From Patulibacter sp050252545 (GTDB lineage Bacteria > Actinomycetota > Thermoleophilia > Solirubrobacterales > Solirubrobacteraceae), in the NCBI GenBank assembly GCA_050252545.1, contig JBFWKS010000143.1, forward strand, positions 1-10,307: a stretch of DNA of 10,307 nucleotides, read 5' to 3'. Shown here piece by piece: positions 7,101 to 10,307 of the stretch. The notes below the pieces were generated by a model. It searched no databases, was not told the DNA's origin, and saw nothing but the letters and a program-made list of their open reading frames with translations. The position numbers and the translations under genes were made by a program. Numbering within the stretch: position 1 is the stretch's first letter; the number at the start of each line of letters is the position of its first letter.

Positions 7101-7712
7101 AACCGCTTCGTCACGCCGCGCCAGCCCAAGGGCGACCGCCTCTGCACCGCCGACTTCTTCCGCCCGGGGATCAAGCAGGACGACGGGACCGTCGTCGCCC
7201 CCGAGCAGCTCGACGTCGTCGCACTGCAGGCGCTGACGGTCGGCAGCGAGGTCACCGAGCTCATGGATCGGCTCCAGGAGGAGGGCGAGTTCGCCGAGCA
7301 GCTCTTCGTCCACGGGCTCGGCGTCCAGACCGCCGAGGGCCTGTCGGAGTGGCTGCACTGGAAGGTCCGTGGCTGGCTCGGGATCCCCGAGACCCAGGGC
7401 CGGCGGCTGTCGTGGGGCTACCCCGCGGTGCCGGAGCAGTCCGAGCACGAGAAGGTCGCCGACCTCCTGGACCTCTCGAGGGTCGGGATGAAGATCACCG
7501 ACGGCTACGCCCCGATGCCGGAGCAGTCGACACTGGCGATGGTCGTCCACCATCCGCAGACGACGTACTACGGGATGCGCAACGGCCGATTCATGGAGGA
7601 CGGCACCCCCGACGACGTGATCCGCGGTACCGCGCGCGATGCGACCCGCATCGAGGCGGACTTCCTCGAGGCCGAGATCGAGGAGGCCGAAGCCGAGGGC
7701 GCGACCGCCTAG
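4104..7712 (+). CDS. metH: Cobalamin-dependent methionine synthase (5-methyltetrahydrofolate-homocysteine methyltransferase)
   Basis: A 1202-residue cytoplasmic enzyme that transfers a methyl group from 5-methyltetrahydrofolate through cob(I)alamin to homocysteine, making methionine. All four modules are present. The homocysteine-binding barrel (about 1-315) has zinc-ligand cysteines C225 (GLNCSTGP) and C292-C293 (VGGCCGTTPEH). The pterin-binding barrel (about 340-600) starts at VGERVNSQGS (G345). The cap and cobalamin-binding domains (about 630-850) have GDVHDIGKS with axial-ligand H734, SALLVSTSKQM and IGGAAIN. The C-terminal reactivation domain (about 880-1185) has the SAM-binding R1101-LSWGYP motif. 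Length is close to the 1227 residues of the E. coli enzyme. A charged linker (about 628-645) joins the pterin and cap domains, and the last about 20 residues are acidic. The ATG at 4104 begins directly with the barrel and follows a -10-like element, suggesting a leaderless message. A 26-nt palindrome upstream may control it. It is convergent with the patatin gene across 10 nt. Confidence 0.98.
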   Translation: MAERDYLAAVRDHVVVFDGSMGALLEDKNLSLEDDYQLPGRAHEVLVLNRPDVIEELHNTMLDAGATVLETDSFQASRLKLDEWGLADHTLEINQRAAEIARKAAGPDRFVAGSIGPTGFLPSSDDPTLGNILFGDLVTVFEEQARGLIQGGSDLLIIETAQDILEVKAAIFGAREAFKATGRRVPLQISVSLLPNGGKMLLGTDIAAVVTTLEALKADVIGLNCSTGPEDMRDAIRYLGANASVPVHCIPNAGIPQQGINGETVFPEQPQPLADALGTFVDDYGVSIVGGCCGTTPEHISAIAERVAASKPTAPAGGAAKRGIRVSSMIAAADLVQEPRPTIVGERVNSQGSRKAKELLLADDYDALATIAEGQVEGGAHVLDVCVALTERSDEAEQMRQVVKKISLSQPAPIQVDSTEPDVIKLALEQIPGRAIVNSVNLEAGRDKMDVVVPLALQHGAAVIALTIDEVGMGKTVERKLEIAERIAKIACDEHGLDPEALIFDLLTFTLTTGDEEWRDSAVQTIEAIRTIRDRLPGVKTSLGVSNVSFGVGPAARAVLNSVFLFHCVEAGLDLAMVNPVHIIPMGEIDPTERKLAEDLVWNRSEEALEHFIQHFESKGPADAEAEKADPTAEMEPEEALHFRILKRKKDGVEADIDRCVEKIGAVPTLNDVLLPAMKEVGDKFGAGELILPFVLQSAEVMKKAVAQLENYLERTADYTKGTVVLATVFGDVHDIGKSLVNTILSNNGYTVVDLGKQVPVGTILDAAKEHDATAIGLSALLVSTSKQMPLAVQELQKAGMKYPVLIGGAAINRNFSYRALHPNGLDDDEIYEPGVFYCKDAFEGLGVMDRMVDQGEQAEMVEEIRAASIKLREQAKEEENLPPLTDDSVRSPVDPAAPVPEPPFWGVQEIPVDMDELYTHLDTHVLFKLHWGGKGIKGEAWKALIEGDGEEEGFRPKLERMWAEQTYLHPRALLGFFPCYADGNDIVVLDPEDRKTEINRFVTPRQPKGDRLCTADFFRPGIKQDDGTVVAPEQLDVVALQALTVGSEVTELMDRLQEEGEFAEQLFVHGLGVQTAEGLSEWLHWKVRGWLGIPETQGRRLSWGYPAVPEQSEHEKVADLLDLSRVGMKITDGYAPMPEQSTLAMVVHHPQTTYYGMRNGRFMEDGTPDDVIRGTARDATRIEADFLEAEIEEAEAEGATA

Positions 7713-7714
7713 CG

Positions 7715-7732
7715 CGTCCCGCCTACGGGGCG
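7715..7732. terminator. Stem-loop between convergent metH and patatin genes
   Basis: CGTCCCG (7715-7721) pairs with CGGGGCG (7726-7732), seven pairs including one G-T wobble, around a CCTA loop. The loop contains the stop codon of the minus-strand patatin gene (7723-7725), and the left arm starts 3 nt after the metH stop. It could serve as a bidirectional terminator in a gap of only 10 nt. There is no T-tract on either strand. Confidence 0.5.
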
Positions 7733-8736
7733 AGCGCGGCGACGATGCGGTCGAGATCGTCGCGGTGCTCGGCCAGCAGACGGCCGGCGTCGCGGCGGAG
7801 CGCGGCGCGGTTGCCGGCCGACGCGTCGTCCATGTGGCCCGATGCGTCACGCAGCTCGGTCTGGAGCCGCACGTACCGGCGGCCGAGGAGTCGGCGGCAG
7901 TGGAACTCGGTGGTGTCGGCGACCCCGTCGAAGACCACATCGACGATCCGGGGCGCCCACTCCAGGGTCCCCCAGCCCTTGGCGTCGTCGTAGCGGATCG
8001 GCGCGGTCGCGCTGCCCGTCCCCACCGACACCAGCAGGTCGATGCCGCAGGTGGCCAGGTCGACCGGGACGGCCGGCTCCTCGCCGGCGCCGCCGCTCCG
8101 GGCCCCGCGGTCGTCACGCAGCCGGTCGGTGAGCGCGACGAGCGCCGGATTCGTCGCGTACACGCCGCCGTCGACGAGGGCGTAGGCCTCCCGGCCCGCG
8201 ACGTCGCTGATCCGGGCGGGCTCGAAGTACGTGGGCGCCGCCGACGTCGCCATCGCCGCGTCGTCCAGTCGGAAGTCGTGGGCCGCATCGTGGCGTGCGC
8301 GGACGGAGCGCAGCAGCAGCGCCGCGCGACGCTCCAGGTCGTAGGCGGTGACGAGGATCTCGGTGCCCGCGACGATCCCGCTCAGCGTCGTGTCTCCGAG
8401 CCGCCGACGCAGCGCGTCGCGCAGCCCCGCGTCGTCGTAGCGCTCGTCGATGGCGCCCCACACCGTGCGGATCCGCCGCCAGAGCGACCGGGCGAAGATC
8501 TCCGGGCCCTCCTCGTCGTAGAGCGACACGAGCTCGTCGGCGGCGTAGCGCGGCCGGGTCGGGTCGCGGGGGTCGGGCACCGTCAGCGCGCAGGCCAGGA
8601 TGCCGCCCGTGGACGTGCCGGCGATCAGGTCGAAGCTCTCCGCGATCGGCCGTTCCGTGCGGCGTTCGATCTCCGCCAGGACGAGCGCCGGGATGAGTCC
8701 CCGGATGCCCCCACCGTCGATCGCCAGGATCCGCAC
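7723..8736 (-). CDS. Patatin-like phospholipase / lipid acyl hydrolase
   Basis: A 337-residue protein with a complete patatin catalytic core: oxyanion-hole motif IDGGGIRG (residues 6-13), nucleophile elbow AGTSTGG with S42, the family signature MATSAAPTYFEPA (about 162-174), and the dyad aspartate in VDGGVYATNP (D189). A conserved VSVGTGS strand follows in the C-terminal half. Such enzymes cleave acyl chains from phospholipids or other lipids with a Ser-Asp dyad. There is no signal peptide or membrane helix, so it probably acts in the cytoplasm or at the inner membrane face. The GTG at 8736 is chosen because it directly precedes the first strand (RILAIDGGG); the frame stays open to 9492 but that extension lies antisense to the next gene. 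It is divergent from the MOSC gene across 108 nt. No nucleotidyltransferase or other defence gene is adjacent in the window, so nothing ties it to antiphage signalling. Confidence 0.93.
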   Translation of the reverse strand: MRILAIDGGGIRGLIPALVLAEIERRTERPIAESFDLIAGTSTGGILACALTVPDPRDPTRPRYAADELVSLYDEEGPEIFARSLWRRIRTVWGAIDERYDDAGLRDALRRRLGDTTLSGIVAGTEILVTAYDLERRAALLLRSVRARHDAAHDFRLDDAAMATSAAPTYFEPARISDVAGREAYALVDGGVYATNPALVALTDRLRDDRGARSGGAGEEPAVPVDLATCGIDLLVSVGTGSATAPIRYDDAKGWGTLEWAPRIVDVVFDGVADTTEFHCRRLLGRRYVRLQTELRDASGHMDDASAGNRAALRRDAGRLLAEHRDDLDRIVAALAP

Positions 8737-8820
8737 GTCGCGATCGTCTCGCGCCCGTCGGACGGTGTCCTCCCGACGAGCGAGCCTTCGCCCCCTTGCG
8801 CCGGACGCCCGCTTCCGGCG

Positions 8821-8836
8821 ACGACCATAGGGTCGT
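8821..8836. promoter_or_regulatory. Symmetric element with overlapping divergent -10 sequences
   Basis: ACGACC (8821-8826) and GGTCGT (8831-8836) are perfect inverted repeats around ATAG. On the plus strand this contains TAGGGT (8828-8833), 11 nt before the MOSC ATG. On the minus strand it contains TATGGT (8824-8829), upstream of the patatin gene. The patatin message would then have a leader of about 80 nt, with GGGAGGA near 8770 but not near its GTG. It could be a shared bidirectional promoter or an operator. Confidence 0.4.
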
Positions 8837-8844
8837 GCTGATCC

Positions 8845-9654
8845 ATGTTGCGTCCCGATGGTGCCCCGTACGTCTCCCGGCTGTCGATCGCGCCGGTCAA
8901 GGGCCTGGCCCTCCAGCATCCCGACGCGGTGCAGCTCGAGGCCCACGGCGCCGTCGGCGACCGCCGGTTCGTCCTCGTGGACCCCGGCGGGGCGATCGTG
9001 TCGATCACCAGGACCGGTGCCTGGGTCGGGCTCGTCGTCGACCACGACCCGCTGGCCGAGCGCCTGACGATCCGTCACCCCGATGGCCGGGAGTGGTCGG
9101 ACCAGGTGGTGCTCGGCGAGCCGGTGACCATCGACGCCCACGGGTTGCGCACGACGTCCGGTCGCCTGGTCGAGGGCCCGTGGTCGGCGGTCCTGTCGGA
9201 GATGGCCGCGAGCGACGTGCGCCTGGTGCGGTACGACGATCCGGGTGCCGGTGCCGATGTCGAGCCGGTCACGGTGCTCAGCGACGCGTCGGTCGCCCGC
9301 GTGGCGCAGCAGGCGGGAGTCGACGACGTCGACCCGCGGCGCTTCCGGATGCTGATCGGCGTCGGCGGGGCCGTGGCCCACGCCGAGGACGAGTGGCAAG
9401 GCCTGCGGATGCTCGTCGGCGATGCGCTGCTCGAGATCGGTGGACCGGTCCCCCGCTGTGCCGCGGTCACCCGGCATCCCGACGCCGGCCACCGGGACCT
9501 GCCGCTCGTGAAGGCGATCCGGGAGTACCGTGGCGTGCGGGGCACGGCCATCGGACCGGGCGTGCCGCTCGGCGTCTACGCCCGTGTCATCCAGGCCGGA
9601 CGGGTGCGCGTCGGCGACCCGATCGTTCCGGCGACGGTGACGGTCCCGACGTAG
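8845..9654 (+). CDS. MOSC-domain protein with N-terminal MOSC_N beta-barrel
   Basis: A 269-residue soluble protein with the two-part layout of MOSC_N-MOSC proteins. The N-terminal region (about 8-110) begins VSRLSIAPVKG, matching the conserved PVK(S/G) motif, followed by AVGDRRFVLVD. The MOSC domain (about 135-265) has VARVAQQAGVDDVDPRRFRMLI, DEWQGLRMLVGDALLEI and GGPVPRCAAVTRHPDAG, with C205 at the position of the conserved cysteine. MOSC proteins bind or transfer the sulfurated molybdenum cofactor, as in YcbX and mARC, which reduce N-hydroxylated compounds. No ferredoxin domain is fused here, so it would need a separate electron donor if it is a reductase. The ATG at 8845 is preceded by a TAGGGT -10 element and no Shine-Dalgarno sequence. 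The substrate is unknown. Confidence 0.9.
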   Translation: MLRPDGAPYVSRLSIAPVKGLALQHPDAVQLEAHGAVGDRRFVLVDPGGAIVSITRTGAWVGLVVDHDPLAERLTIRHPDGREWSDQVVLGEPVTIDAHGLRTTSGRLVEGPWSAVLSEMAASDVRLVRYDDPGAGADVEPVTVLSDASVARVAQQAGVDDVDPRRFRMLIGVGGAVAHAEDEWQGLRMLVGDALLEIGGPVPRCAAVTRHPDAGHRDLPLVKAIREYRGVRGTAIGPGVPLGVYARVIQAGRVRVGDPIVPATVTVPT

Positions 9655-9698
9655 GAGGAGCGGCCCCGCGCGGTCGGCTCACGCGGCACCGTCGGGAG

Positions 9699-9725
9699 CC
9701 CGGCGTCCAACCCGTCCGGGCCGGG
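9699..9725. terminator. Weak stem-loop between convergent MOSC and hydrolase genes
   Basis: CCCGGC (9699-9704) pairs with GCCGGG (9720-9725) around a 15-nt loop. The right arm abuts the stop codon of the minus-strand hydrolase (9726-9728), and the MOSC stop is 45 nt to the left. The stem is short and the region GC-rich, so chance is possible. Nothing else is visible in 9655-9725. Confidence 0.3.
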
Positions 9726-10307
9726 TCAGTCCGCGCGCGCCGCGGTCTCCACCGCCGCCCGGACGGCGCGCTCGGGCTCCTCCCAGAAGAACATGTGACC
9801 GACGCCCTCCAGGGTGTCCAGCCGCGCACCGGGGATCTCGCGGACGAGGACCTCGGCGTTGGGGTACGGCAGCATCCGGTCGGCGGTGCCGTGGATGATC
9901 GTCGTCGGCACGTCGATCCCGCCGAGCCGGCCGGCGAGGTCGTGGCGGCCGATCGCGGACATCTGCTCGGTGATGATCCGCAGCGACACGCGGTGCGCGG
10001 TGGTGACCGTGCGGAACCGCTCGTACTCCGCCGCACCGAGCGCGTACGCCGGCGACACGTTGATCTCCCAGCTGGCGCGCATCGCCCGCTCGCCGTCCCC
10101 GCTCTTCAGCGCGTCGACGAGCCCGCCCATGACCGCCGGATCGGTCCACGTGCCCAGGGTCGTGCCGGGTGACGTGCAGCCGAGCACGAGCGATCGCACG
10201 CGCTCGGGGTGGCGCAGCGCGATCTCCTGGGCGGTCATGCCGCCCATCGAGATCCCGTACACGCCGACCGGCTCGTCGATGCCGAGCCGGTCGAGGATCG
10301 CCAGCTG
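9726..10307 (-). CDS. Alpha/beta hydrolase, N-terminus beyond the window
   Basis: The frame is open to the right edge, giving 193 residues of the C-terminal two-thirds of an alpha/beta-hydrolase-fold enzyme. The sequence at the edge, QLAILDRLGIDEPVGVYG, is the helix and strand leading to the nucleophile elbow. GISMGG holds the catalytic serine (codon 10248-10250). The acid is in IIHGTADRMLP (Asp codon 9879-9881) and the histidine in GVGHMFF (codon 9795-9797), so the catalytic triad is complete. ALRHPERVRSLVLGCT is typical of the family. Between them lies a cap-like helical stretch (roughly codons 9920-10150). It is probably an esterase, lactonase or C-C hydrolase of the 3-oxoadipate enol-lactonase type, but the substrate cannot be deduced. 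Only the stop end is in the window; the start and upstream neighbours cannot be seen. Confidence 0.9.
   Translation of the reverse strand, partial: QLAILDRLGIDEPVGVYGISMGGMTAQEIALRHPERVRSLVLGCTSPGTTLGTWTDPAVMGGLVDALKSGDGERAMRASWEINVSPAYALGAAEYERFRTVTTAHRVSLRIITEQMSAIGRHDLAGRLGGIDVPTTIIHGTADRMLPYPNAEVLVREIPGARLDTLEGVGHMFFWEEPERAVRAAVETAARAD

Noticed and set aside
3141..8288. A 1715-codon open frame on the minus strand running through metH
   Set aside because: It lies antisense to the strongly supported metH and is rich in repetitive Asp/Arg/Leu/Val-type sequence expected from the opposite strand of a high-GC gene; it has no recognisable domain of its own.
7639..8841. Plus-strand open frame across the patatin gene
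   Set aside because: It is the complement of a patatin gene with a full catalytic dyad, and its sequence looks like antisense translation.
8737..9492. Longer patatin protein starting far upstream at 9492
   Set aside because: The added 250 or so residues are antisense to the MOSC gene and lack recognisable structure, while the GTG at 8736 fits the start of the patatin fold exactly.
7723..9654. Patatin gene as the effector of a CBASS-type antiphage system (CapV-like)
   Set aside because: No CD-NTase, ubiquitin-like or JAB-domain gene is adjacent; the neighbours are metH and a MOSC protein, so there is no defence context in the window.
8796..10172. Long plus-strand open frame overlapping the MOSC and hydrolase genes
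   Set aside because: It is arginine/proline/glycine-rich shadow translation of two well-supported genes, with no motif.

Overview
This window is very GC-rich DNA with dense genes, short gaps and strong G/C preference at third codon positions. That, the long methionine synthase and the actinobacterial-type -10 elements next to start codons suggest a chromosomal segment of a high-GC Actinomycetota. A Thermoleophilia/Solirubrobacterales-like lineage is my guess from overall feel, not a demonstrated placement. Apart from the broken acyl-CoA synthetase gene, it looks like ordinary core and housekeeping sequence. I see no transposase, integrase, phage gene, tRNA, rRNA or CRISPR array.

Layout, left to right. 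(1) 1-102 (+): tail of an unidentified gene. (2) 121-1384 (-): remnant of an AMP-binding acyl-CoA synthetase that has lost its N-terminus and an internal block with a frame change. A perfect 10-bp hairpin spans its stop codon. (3) 1385-1499: non-coding stretch with a perfect 15-bp inverted repeat and a third copy of its core 10-mer at the truncated edge of the pseudogene. (4) 1500-2261 (-): glutathione S-transferase/glutaredoxin-fold protein with its own apparently leaderless promoter. (5) 2416-3141 (-): class I SAM-dependent methyltransferase, 28 nt downstream of (6) 3170-3931 (-), a multi-pass membrane protein with an HEAGH zinc-protease motif; the two probably form an operon. (7) 3932-4103: divergent intergenic region with a 26-nt imperfect palindrome and a -10-like element abutting the metH start. 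(8) 4104-7712 (+): complete cobalamin-dependent methionine synthase with all four modules. (9) 7723-8736 (-): patatin-like lipid acyl hydrolase, convergent with metH across 10 nt. (10) 8737-8844: divergent promoter region. (11) 8845-9654 (+): MOSC-domain protein. (12) 9726 to the right edge (-): alpha/beta hydrolase, open at its N-terminus.

The genes do not form one obvious pathway. MetH regenerates methionine, and so feeds S-adenosylmethionine supply; a SAM-dependent methyltransferase sits in the divergent operon, but any functional link is only suggestive. The most useful second-look items are the doubly damaged synthetase with its repeat-marked edge, the HEAGH membrane protein paired with a methyltransferase, the palindrome upstream of metH, the shared TAG(G/C)(G/C)T elements near start codons, and the habit of stem-loops at or around stop codons. 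I did not find a convincing new multi-gene system.
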